NCBI GenBank assembly: GCA_035772405.1
Contig: JAYKKM010000034.1
Span: 1,193,501-1,257,500 of the forward strand
Direction: 5' to 3'
From: Chrysogorgia sp. JL179-B06
Lineage: Eukaryota; Cnidaria; Anthozoa; Scleralcyonacea; Chrysogorgiidae
Length of the DNA stretch: 64,000 bases
Under the pieces are notes generated by a model. That model was given only the letters and a program-made list of their open reading frames with translations. It did not search any database and was not told the DNA's origin. The position numbers and the translations under genes were made by a program. Numbering within the stretch: the first letter of the stretch is position 1; each line of letters opens with the position of its first letter. Shown here piece after piece: positions 1-6,569 of the stretch.

Positions 1-1146
1 AGATTCCCAAGAATATGGTCGAGCGATGGGCGTGTCCCAAAGTTACTACTGACGGAGACCCACAAGAGCTACAGAGAAGTTGAGACGTTTCCACCATATG
101 TCCTAAATTACCCAACCCACAATTTTGACGTCTTTGTTGACGACAATAATTCCTTCAAATCAAATCTACCGAAAATATTCATCGACACCAAAAAACGTTA
201 CGACGACAAGGCAATTGGTGGTAACGTTAACACAGTTTGGACTCTAACGGAGAGTTACTATCAAGCGATCGCAGGTATGTACATCGCTACGTACCGTTCA
301 GGGGTGTCTCTACAGAACTTAAGTTATCAAGTTGACGTTCCGAAGCAAATCGTGAGTCTCATGAGGTTTCATGTGTACTTCACCATTCGCCGCGTGATGT
401 TCCGTTTGAGTAAGAGTCAAGTTGACATTAACAACATCTTAAGACTGTACCTCCCTGACTGGCGACTTTTGAAAGGTCATGTACCATTGACTGATGTTGA
501 CAATAGATACATCAAAGACATCCAAGGTGATTATCGTCGGTATTGCCCAAGACACTCTGACGGGTTCACACCACTAGGACAAGAACTACTAAACCAATCG
601 ATTGAAGTTTACATGTACGCCATTCTTGGGGCCCAAGCGAGGTCAAAGCAAAGCATCGTAGGAACTAGAGCTAGTGCTCGAGAAACCCAACAAATCTTTA
701 GAGACATCGTTGAAAACGCTGTGGTTCAGTATTCACCGAGTGTTTGGATCAACCTTATGAACAAAGCGATTAGTGACACCAACGTTAAGCTAGACACAGC
801 TGTGACGCCTAATACTTGGCTTATCCCCAGAAGCATGGTCATGTTAAAGGACCCCATTGTTGGCTACAATAACGTGCTAAGAACTTCGTCTGAAACTGGG
901 ATGACATTTGGGTATAACGACGGGTTGAACTACCACCGAGCGTCAAAAGCGAAGCACAAAAAAGTCCACCAAGCGGTAGGACTTCACTTGGAAACTCTAG
1001 TTACACCACCTGCGAAGAAAACAGTGGTCACCACCAATCAAATAACTACGACCACCACAAGTAAGTCAGACACGACAACATTGGCGATAATCTTAGGGTT
1101 CTCAGCGGTCTCTGGCTATTTAGTAACCAAATACACCTTGAAGTAG
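1..1146 (+). CDS. Uncharacterised viral protein with C-terminal membrane anchor (5' partial)
   Basis: The frame is open from base 1, so the gene starts outside the window; 381 residues are visible. The ATG at 277 is internal to this frame and is unlikely to be the true start. The body is soluble-looking, with a basic Arg-rich stretch around visible residues 125-145. A Thr-rich linker around residues 340-355 precedes one hydrophobic C-terminal segment (IILGFSAVSGYLV), suggesting a tail-anchored membrane or virion-surface protein. The next gene starts 2 bp after the stop. I do not recognise the family. A structural role is inferred only from its place beside the fibre-like gene. Confidence 0.75.
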   Translation, partial: RFPRIWSSDGRVPKLLLTETHKSYREVETFPPYVLNYPTHNFDVFVDDNNSFKSNLPKIFIDTKKRYDDKAIGGNVNTVWTLTESYYQAIAGMYIATYRSGVSLQNLSYQVDVPKQIVSLMRFHVYFTIRRVMFRLSKSQVDINNILRLYLPDWRLLKGHVPLTDVDNRYIKDIQGDYRRYCPRHSDGFTPLGQELLNQSIEVYMYAILGAQARSKQSIVGTRASARETQQIFRDIVENAVVQYSPSVWINLMNKAISDTNVKLDTAVTPNTWLIPRSMVMLKDPIVGYNNVLRTSSETGMTFGYNDGLNYHRASKAKHKKVHQAVGLHLETLVTPPAKKTVVTTNQITTTTTSKSDTTTLAIILGFSAVSGYLVTKYTLK

Positions 1147-1148
1147 TA

Positions 1149-2099
1149 ATGAGTCTAAACTACGGGTATGAGTCTGACGACCCTCACGATAAAATACTAA
1201 AGAGAACGAAAAGGCATCTGGACGAAGATCCTAAATTAAGTGCGACCGGTGGGAGGATGTCTGGGCCCATAGACATGCAAGGCTCAGCGATAAAAAACAT
1301 AGCAGACCCAGTCGATGACTCAGACGCTATCAATAAAAGAACTCTAGAGCAATTACTATCAGGTTTCCTCAAGAGTCAGTCCTACAACATTGTGCTCGAC
1401 TTCAACGTTAGCACACACGCCTTGAAAAATGTGGAATTTCACGCCAATGGTTCAAACAATGTGAAAGCCATTGGTGGAACAAGTAAATTAGTGCAGAACA
1501 ACCCGGCTTATGGTCCTATTATTGGCATCAGAAGTGTAAGCCAAAGTTTTCTGTCCCCTGTGTTAACACCACTCCCACTTGAGTCAGGTCTCCATTTTAA
1601 CTGCCCCAGTATGCAATGGTGTGATCTCTCTATTTTTGTTGTGGTGAGGTTACCCACTCGCACCGCTGGATCAAATTGGGAGACAATTATATCAAACGAC
1701 GATGGTAGTTGGGATAAGTTCATAGGGTACAAGACTGGTATGACTAATGGGCTCGCGTATGGTGGCAGCGTCCCAGCAATGGAGAGCATATGCACTATTC
1801 CGAGTGGTGTTGACCTCACAAAAACGCATATGATATCGATACACTGGCAAATGGACAATTCACACGTCAGAGTCAACAACGTTAAGTCAACCGACTCAGA
1901 CTTCGTAGCAAACATGAAAAAGATAGGCACACCCTATGGAACAATTTTTGGAATACATCGACCAAGAATACCACTCGCACCTTATGCATACCCATCATTA
2001 ATAGAATTCTACGGTATGAAAATTGTGAGTGGCTACATGGCAAACCGAGACATCATAATCATGGGTGGAAAAATGATGAAGGAATATGGCATAAAGTAA
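1149..2099 (+). CDS. Tail-fibre-like protein with C-terminal lectin-like domain
   Basis: The 316-residue protein has near residues 32-65 the pattern GGxMSGPIDMxG, then IxNIADPVDDSDAINKR. This is the 'sum-of-GG-MxG-I-NL-dP-dAatK' signature of phage tail-fibre and receptor-binding proteins, where it forms trimeric stalk segments. The remaining ~250 residues are rich in aromatic beta-strand-like stretches (LSIFVVVRLP, HMISIHWQMD) resembling a concanavalin/LamG-like fold; that part is inference. It overlaps nothing, starts 2 bp after the preceding stop, and its stop abuts the next ATG. A capsid-spike or host-attachment function is likely. It is complete, with no frameshift. Confidence 0.7.
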   Translation: MSLNYGYESDDPHDKILKRTKRHLDEDPKLSATGGRMSGPIDMQGSAIKNIADPVDDSDAINKRTLEQLLSGFLKSQSYNIVLDFNVSTHALKNVEFHANGSNNVKAIGGTSKLVQNNPAYGPIIGIRSVSQSFLSPVLTPLPLESGLHFNCPSMQWCDLSIFVVVRLPTRTAGSNWETIISNDDGSWDKFIGYKTGMTNGLAYGGSVPAMESICTIPSGVDLTKTHMISIHWQMDNSHVRVNNVKSTDSDFVANMKKIGTPYGTIFGIHRPRIPLAPYAYPSLIEFYGMKIVSGYMANRDIIIMGGKMMKEYGIK

Positions 2100-2309
2100 A
2101 TGGGAGCGTGTTTTTCGAGACCTCATGAAATATATAAGATAAATAAAACGACTGACCACATGTTCAAAGCTGGTGGATCATTTGGCCGCGGTGACGTAAC
2201 TCTCGAGCTCCACGCTGAAATTGGTATGAGGTCTAAAAAGACTTATGGCGAACCTATCGTGCTACCTGCAGAGTCAGACACCGTAGGAGTGGTAGGAGAC
2301 GTGACTTAA
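2100..2309 (+). CDS. Small putatively N-myristoylated protein
   Basis: This 69-residue ORF begins MGACFSRP. Gly2 with Ser6 fits the N-myristoylation consensus, and Cys4 could be palmitoylated. The ATG immediately follows the stop of the fibre-like gene. There is no transmembrane segment; the C-terminal half is acidic and Val-rich. Membrane association in the infected or host cell is a prediction from the N-terminus only. I do not recognise a family. Its intact reading frame inside a packed cluster is the main support that it is a real gene. Confidence 0.6.
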   Translation: MGACFSRPHEIYKINKTTDHMFKAGGSFGRGDVTLELHAEIGMRSKKTYGEPIVLPAESDTVGVVGDVT

Positions 2310-2317
2310 GTTATGTA

Positions 2318-2458
2318 ATGGGTTGGCTTAGAAAACTGGCTCGTAACATTAGAAACTTTTTCAGACGACGTAGAAAACTGAGGACTAATAAAACACATCT
2401 AATGCGTTGGTACACAACAAACCAGATCTATAAAAAACCTTACACCCGCGTCGAGTAG
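2318..2458 (+). CDS. Very small basic protein
   Basis: A 46-codon ORF begins 8 bp after the previous stop and ends 25 bp before the next ATG. It starts MGWLRKLARN and has an Arg/Lys-rich stretch with four consecutive Arg around residues 16-19. The mix of aromatic/aliphatic and basic residues could form an amphipathic membrane- or nucleic-acid-binding helix, similar in style to viral core peptides. Gly2 might be myristoylated, but the +5 position is not the usual Ser/Thr. Function unknown. It is supported by gene packing only. Confidence 0.45.
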   Translation: MGWLRKLARNIRNFFRRRRKLRTNKTHLMRWYTTNQIYKKPYTRVE

Positions 2459-2483
2459 TTTTTTCGTGGAGGACTATATAGCG

Positions 2484-3251
2484 ATGACTTCCGCAGCACT
2501 TCGATTATTCGATTTCGATGGTCACCAAATCACGACGGTTAATCACAACGGTGACATATGGTTCAAAGCAAAAGAAGTCGCAAGCGCTCTAGGTTACGCT
2601 CGACCAAAAGATGCAGTCAACGACCACGTCGAACCTGATTGCAAAATGAAGATGGAACAGGTCTCGTTTATCAACGAACTTGGGGTCTACTCGCTAGTGT
2701 TCTCGAGTAACCTAGAGTGTGCGAAACACTTCGGAAGGTGGGTGCACTCAGAAGTCTTGCCAAGCGTTAGAAAAAGTTTAGCTGACGTCGGTCTCAAACA
2801 CAATCAATTTAAAATGATCACTGAGTTCGACCTTCACACGAAAGTTGTTGGTTTTCTTAGGAAATATTATCCAGAAGCTATTTTGATAGCCGCTTGTGGT
2901 GAAAATCAAGACACTTCTGCGAAGAGAATAAATTCGTGGAAAAAAGGTTACCAGCGTGGAACACCTGACTTGATTATTGCCAATGCAAACCGACAGCACA
3001 GCGGACTCGTGATTGAGTTCAAGAACCCAGGTGGTACAGGCAAGACATCCAAAGAGCAGGAGTCTCTGCTACTCAGATATAAGTCCGCTGGTTATCTAAC
3101 GTTGTTGTGCGACTCGTACGATGACGCTATTACCGCGGTGACAAAATATTTCTTTGACGTTGGGTTTCAGTGCTCTCACTGCCTTCGTAAATTTAAAAAT
3201 AAGTCGGCGTTGAGTAACCACGAGAGACACTATTGTAAAGAGACTTTTTAG
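2484..3251 (+). CDS. BRO-N / VRR-NUC nuclease / C2H2 zinc-finger fusion protein
   Basis: A 255-residue protein from the ATG at 2484; an in-frame GTG at 2466 is not a likely eukaryotic start. Residues ~5-105 match the BRO-N domain of baculovirus and NCLDV BRO proteins (IWFKAKEVASALGY, HFGRWVHSEVLPSVR), usually DNA-binding. Residues ~160-205 carry a VRR-NUC-like restriction-fold nuclease core: GTPDLII, then VIEFKNPGG and SKEQ, giving the D-(D/E)xK catalytic set. The C-terminus has a C2H2 finger (CSHC...H-x3-HYC). A role in DNA processing or repair during element replication is inferred from the domains. The fusion order is uncommon. Confidence 0.85.
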   Translation: MTSAALRLFDFDGHQITTVNHNGDIWFKAKEVASALGYARPKDAVNDHVEPDCKMKMEQVSFINELGVYSLVFSSNLECAKHFGRWVHSEVLPSVRKSLADVGLKHNQFKMITEFDLHTKVVGFLRKYYPEAILIAACGENQDTSAKRINSWKKGYQRGTPDLIIANANRQHSGLVIEFKNPGGTGKTSKEQESLLLRYKSAGYLTLLCDSYDDAITAVTKYFFDVGFQCSHCLRKFKNKSALSNHERHYCKETF

Positions 3252-3491
3252 ACAGCGAGTAATGAGTCGAATTAGCACTCGTTCTCGTTGTTGAGACGAC
3301 GCTCGAGGTGACAACTGCTCTAACATTTTTTAAAGACGTTTTTAACTCAGTAAAAACGTTTGCGAAACTTTCTCTATTTATTTCACAAACCTTCTGACCA
3401 CCGTGTGAAAAAATGTTTCTATTTACATTGGACGCTTCATGTGACCAATGTCTAAATTTAAAAAGTGGGGTATCCGAGAACGCCCTTAATT
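3252..3491. other. Convergent intergenic region
   Basis: About 240 bp separate the stop codons of the BRO-N gene and the minus-strand thymidine kinase gene, so two transcripts end here. The sequence is T-rich in places but shows no clear hairpin or polyadenylation signal that I would defend. Confidence 0.4.
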
Positions 3492-4058
3492 TTATGTGGA
3501 AGGATGATGACGTCTACACACTGCACGATATTGCTCAGCACCACCAACGAATGATGGTCCTGGGTTGTATCTCCAATTGAATGGCGCTTCAACAGTTGTT
3601 CCGTAAGTGTCGCGACAAACGGCGCAATACGCTTTTAGAAATGTGATGTCGTCTGCCATTGGGAACAACGTGTCGAGTTCACCAAGTCTTTTTAAATGCT
3701 CTGTTGTTATGAGACCACAAATAATGACGTGAATGCTGGCTTTAATGTATTCACGGGTAATTGGGAGTAACCCAGAGTACCAATGGCCCTCATCAATGCC
3801 GATGACGTCATAATCGGCTATCTCGGAAGAACTTGGAAGGTTGGTGATTAACTTCGCAGGTAAACTGTCTGATCCGACAACAATGGTCTGACGATGTGTG
3901 GAGAACGCGTGGTCAGTTCGCCTAGTGTCGCGTTTGTTGTTCATGTAAAGGACTTTGAGTCCTGATTTACTTAACGTGACTAACCTGCGAAGAGTCTCAG
4001 TTGTTTTTCCTGCAAACATGGGACCAATCACGATTTCTAGTTTACCGATTTTCTTCAT
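3492..4058 (-). CDS. TK: Thymidine kinase (TK1 type)
   Basis: The 188-residue protein phosphorylates thymidine to dTMP with ATP in the salvage pathway. The Walker A loop GPMFAGKTTE lies near residues 12-21. The Walker B/lid entry DVIGIDEGHW near residues 84-93 contains the DExHW arrangement typical of TK1-like enzymes. Zinc-site cysteines are CAVC near residue 145 and a second Cys/His cluster (CRRHH) at the C-terminus. Length matches compact viral and bacterial TKs. It overlaps the upstream minus-strand gene by 17 bp, so the two are probably co-transcribed. DNA viruses often carry TK to supply nucleotides in non-dividing cells. It looks intact. Confidence 0.95.
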   Translation of the reverse strand: MKKIGKLEIVIGPMFAGKTTETLRRLVTLSKSGLKVLYMNNKRDTRRTDHAFSTHRQTIVVGSDSLPAKLITNLPSSSEIADYDVIGIDEGHWYSGLLPITREYIKASIHVIICGLITTEHLKRLGELDTLFPMADDITFLKAYCAVCRDTYGTTVEAPFNWRYNPGPSFVGGAEQYRAVCRRHHPST

Positions 4059-4812
4059 GGTTACTATACCTCCAGAGAAACGCTCTCCCCTCTTGCGGCA
4101 ACTGTTGCTCGTTGTTAAATATCCGCTGAAGCTCTAAGTTTTTAAGATGAGACCTCGAGCTCTCGTGTCTTGAGCGATGCATTGGGTTGTTGGTAACCAC
4201 ACCACATGGGTAACAATTGTACGACGCGCCGCCGTGCGCAAAATCTAGGTGAGTGTGTGAGAGTATGTGACTCATAATATCGCCCGCACCCACTATTTCA
4301 TTACATCCCACCCTACAAACGTTGACGTCACAGTTTGCGGCGAGCTCTAGCCACGCTTTGGCTTTGGTTGAGCATGGTTTCCATAGAAGGGTCGCCAAGA
4401 ACACTTCGAGGTAGTTACCGAGTAGTGTAGCGGCGGACTCGCAAGGGTTGCTCAAGTAGTGGCTACTTGCTAACGTAAGACGTTTGAATGGTGAGTAACA
4501 CCACACAGGGATCATCTTGGCTAGTTCGTTAACCATCCTGTTGGCTCTAACTTCATCAAGCCCGACCCAAGCCTCATGGGCGAACTTTGTATAGAGAATC
4601 TGGGCACCAAATTGTCTTGACACCTCTTCGTTTTTACGATCGGGGTCGCACAACTTGAAGACTTGCGAGTACCCTTTTAAGACGTTAGGTCCAGAGGCGC
4701 CTTGCGGGGTAGACGCATCGACAAAGGACATTCTCCGCATCGCGTCGATCTCCTCTTCTTGACGGGCTTGGTCTTGAGTCATCTCTTCTGCGATGTCTTG
4801 GACTTGAGTCAT
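4042..4812 (-). CDS. Uncharacterised Cys/His-rich protein upstream of TK
   Basis: A 256-residue ORF in an operon-like pair with TK (17-bp overlap). The N-terminus is acidic and predicted helical (MTQVQDIAEEMTQDQARQEE). A central region has several Trp. Around residues 165-190 there is a finger-like cluster: C-x3-C-x3-C followed by H-x3-H (ILSHTH). The C-terminus is rich in His, Arg and Ser. I cannot name the family. DNA binding or a structural zinc is possible from the Cys/His pattern but unproven. The start at 4812 is the first Met after the divergent promoter region. Confidence 0.65.
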   Translation of the reverse strand: MTQVQDIAEEMTQDQARQEEEIDAMRRMSFVDASTPQGASGPNVLKGYSQVFKLCDPDRKNEEVSRQFGAQILYTKFAHEAWVGLDEVRANRMVNELAKMIPVWCYSPFKRLTLASSHYLSNPCESAATLLGNYLEVFLATLLWKPCSTKAKAWLELAANCDVNVCRVGCNEIVGAGDIMSHILSHTHLDFAHGGASYNCYPCGVVTNNPMHRSRHESSRSHLKNLELQRIFNNEQQLPQEGRAFLWRYSNHEENR

Positions 4813-4864
4813 TATGTTATACCCCCAGAAAAAATCCTAATTTTTTAGTGCGTTTGGTCTGGAA

Positions 4865-4917
4865 CTGTGAGATACCTGTGAGGTCATCTGTGAGACACCT
4901 GTGAGGTCAACTGTGAG
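4865..4917. promoter_or_regulatory. Five phased CTGTGAG heptamers between divergent genes
   Basis: CTGTGAG occurs at 4865, 4876, 4888, 4899 and 4911 with spacings of 11, 12, 11 and 12 bp. This makes a ~23-bp direct repeat (2.3 copies) that places all copies on about one face of the helix. It lies in the 131-bp gap between the minus-strand unknown/TK pair and the plus-strand cluster from 4944. A transcription factor array or iteron-type site is inferred; no known factor is assigned. Confidence 0.6.
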
Positions 4918-4943
4918 TAAGATAACACGCGATAGTGTATTAG

Positions 4944-5285
4944 ATGGTTGAAGACTCACAGACGGCTGACGCTAAGATCACAGCTGATGTGAAGAGTGTT
5001 AAGGTGAAGGACCCAAAACGCGTCGCTGCTGGTAAAAAGTTGGCTGAGATATCGAAAGCCGCGAAAGAGAAGAAAATGCGTGAAATGATAGTCAACGAAG
5101 AACAGGGTAGTGAGTGGAGCTATGGTTACATTGTCGGAACACTTGGTGTTATCATTGCTGGTGCTTCGCTATGGTACACAATTAGCAGTGAGAAAGAAAC
5201 ACGATTAGAACCTGTGAGCACTGTGGTTAGCACGTCAGAGAGTCATAAAACTCGTCGTCCAGCGTTAGACACATTTGATTCTTGA
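4944..5285 (+). CDS. Small membrane protein with basic KDPKR-type N-terminal region
   Basis: A 113-residue ORF. Residues ~20-47 are strongly basic and helical (DPKRVAAGKKLAEISK). A single transmembrane segment follows at ~60-80 (YIVGTLGVIIAGASLWYTI), then a polar C-terminal tail. The next ATG is 23 bp after the stop. Presumably it is a virion or assembly membrane protein. The basic segment could contact the genome. No named family is claimed. Confidence 0.65.
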   Translation: MVEDSQTADAKITADVKSVKVKDPKRVAAGKKLAEISKAAKEKKMREMIVNEEQGSEWSYGYIVGTLGVIIAGASLWYTISSEKETRLEPVSTVVSTSESHKTRRPALDTFDS

Positions 5286-5308
5286 ACAAAACACACGACA
5301 ATGTATAT

Positions 5309-5545
5309 ATGACTGCGATCGATCGAAAAGAACTTATGAACGAATTGTACGACGCGCTACTTGTTACGACTGGTGCTGTGGCAGTGAGTATGATTTCTAA
5401 AAGGGCTTTGGGAGAACCATTGGGAACACCAGAGACAGTTAAAGGCACAGTGAAACTTGCTGCAGCTGTTGGTGCAGGAACGCTGTTAGTAAAATGGATG
5501 CAATCGAAAAAGTGGATACCGACAGACCCATTCAAATCAACGTAA
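5309..5545 (+). CDS. Small membrane protein
   Basis: A 78-residue protein from the ATG at 5309; an in-frame TTG at 5282 would overlap the previous gene but is not preferred. It has two hydrophobic stretches (ALLVTTGAVAVSMI and GTVKLAAAVGAGTLLV) linked by a Gly/Pro turn, then a basic Trp-containing tail (WMQSKKWIPTDPF). A helical-hairpin membrane topology is inferred. It is part of a run of three small membrane genes. Confidence 0.6.
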   Translation: MTAIDRKELMNELYDALLVTTGAVAVSMISKRALGEPLGTPETVKGTVKLAAAVGAGTLLVKWMQSKKWIPTDPFKST

Positions 5546-5549
5546 GTTA

Positions 5550-5969
5550 ATGGCGAGTGTTGTGGCTGGAGGGATATTTAACGCAGTGGCTTTTGCAGGC
5601 GCTGGCTTTATGTTTTCAAAGTTCAATCACACAGGTTATGAAGCTGAGATGAAAAGGCATAACCATGCGTTGGAGCAGTTAGCCAGCGCGAAAGAAGCGT
5701 GGTACGAGAATGAGGTCGCCAAGAAAGATAAGATTCAGCGTTTACGGCAAATGCTCTCAGATGCTAACGCTGACATCAATGACACAAACCACGCGTTGGA
5801 GGAACTTAGAAGCGTAATGACCATACAGTACAGCGGACGAGTGTTCACTGACTCCCCGAAGGTTGCGGATTACTACCAACCGAGTGCGGAAATGAAGGAA
5901 TACCAATTGTTGTTTGTTAGCGCGCTAGGTTTGGGTAGTGGGATAGCGGTGTGGGTGCTAACTCAATAA
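5550..5969 (+). CDS. Membrane protein with central coiled coil and hydrophobic ends
   Basis: A 139-residue ORF starting 4 bp after the previous stop. Residues 1-25 are Gly/Ala/Phe-rich and hydrophobic. Residues ~35-100 form a likely coiled coil (EQLASAKEAWYENEVAKKDKIQRL in two parts, then NADINDTNHALEELR). The last ~20 residues are hydrophobic (FVSALGLGSGIAVWVL). The dumbbell layout suggests a membrane-bridging or minor virion protein. I do not recognise a named family. Confidence 0.6.
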   Translation: MASVVAGGIFNAVAFAGAGFMFSKFNHTGYEAEMKRHNHALEQLASAKEAWYENEVAKKDKIQRLRQMLSDANADINDTNHALEELRSVMTIQYSGRVFTDSPKVADYYQPSAEMKEYQLLFVSALGLGSGIAVWVLTQ

Positions 5970-5994
5970 AAAATGTTGGAGTAGTATAAGAGTG

Positions 5995-6564
5995 ATGGAC
6001 AAACTTATGAGGCAGATGAGCTATGGCTTAACAATTGACGAAATCGCGAGTGAGACGCAAATTGAGTGTGGAAACACCTTCGGAATTTACTACTGCTCAG
6101 ATTGCAACGTTGTGAAACATGTAACTGGTTGCGGTGGGTACGCGTGTCCAAAGTGTGGTGACACCGAATGGGGCTACACTCAGAGTTACAGCGACATGAG
6201 ACTCACACGACCAAAAAGCGTTCACAAACGGTCTTGGTGGATGGGGAGGAGACTACGGAACGTTGTGAAGTACGAGCACCTTGAGTTGATAAAAGAGGAC
6301 TTCTTGAAAGTTGTCAATGTGCTGCACTCATGCAATTTGATCAAGGGTAGAAATGTCAGCAGATATGGGTACTACATTATTAGGTTGTGCCACAGAAGAC
6401 GAGTCGAGACACTCAAGAAGGTGTCAGACCTCAAAGACGGGAAGGTGAAAGACTTGTTTGATAACAATCTGTTTGGGGTGGTGTACCCAAAGCTGGGATG
6501 GTGTGAAAGTGGTGACAGTTACTACGACGAGTGGTCTAGGAAAAAAAACAAGTGTAGTATATAG
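5995..6564 (+). CDS. Zinc-ribbon protein
   Basis: A 189-residue ORF from the ATG at 5995 (a GTG lies just before). Residues ~32-57 contain CSDC...CPKC, a four-Cys zinc-ribbon knuckle as in TFIIS- or RNA polymerase-associated proteins, followed by WGYT. The rest is basic with helical stretches. It lies directly upstream of PolB (5 bp between stop and ATG), so a replication or transcription role is reasonable. Family not recognised. Confidence 0.6.
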   Translation: MDKLMRQMSYGLTIDEIASETQIECGNTFGIYYCSDCNVVKHVTGCGGYACPKCGDTEWGYTQSYSDMRLTRPKSVHKRSWWMGRRLRNVVKYEHLELIKEDFLKVVNVLHSCNLIKGRNVSRYGYYIIRLCHRRRVETLKKVSDLKDGKVKDLFDNNLFGVVYPKLGWCESGDSYYDEWSRKKNKCSI

Positions 6565-6569
6565 AAGCC

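Noticed and set aside
1508..1930. 140-residue minus-strand ORF in the fibre-like gene
   Set aside because: Shadow of the plus-strand gene; no independent motif.
2466..2483. GTG start extending the BRO-N protein by six residues
   Set aside because: Eukaryotic initiation at GTG is unlikely and an ATG follows at 2484. The same reasoning moves the starts to 5309 and 5995.
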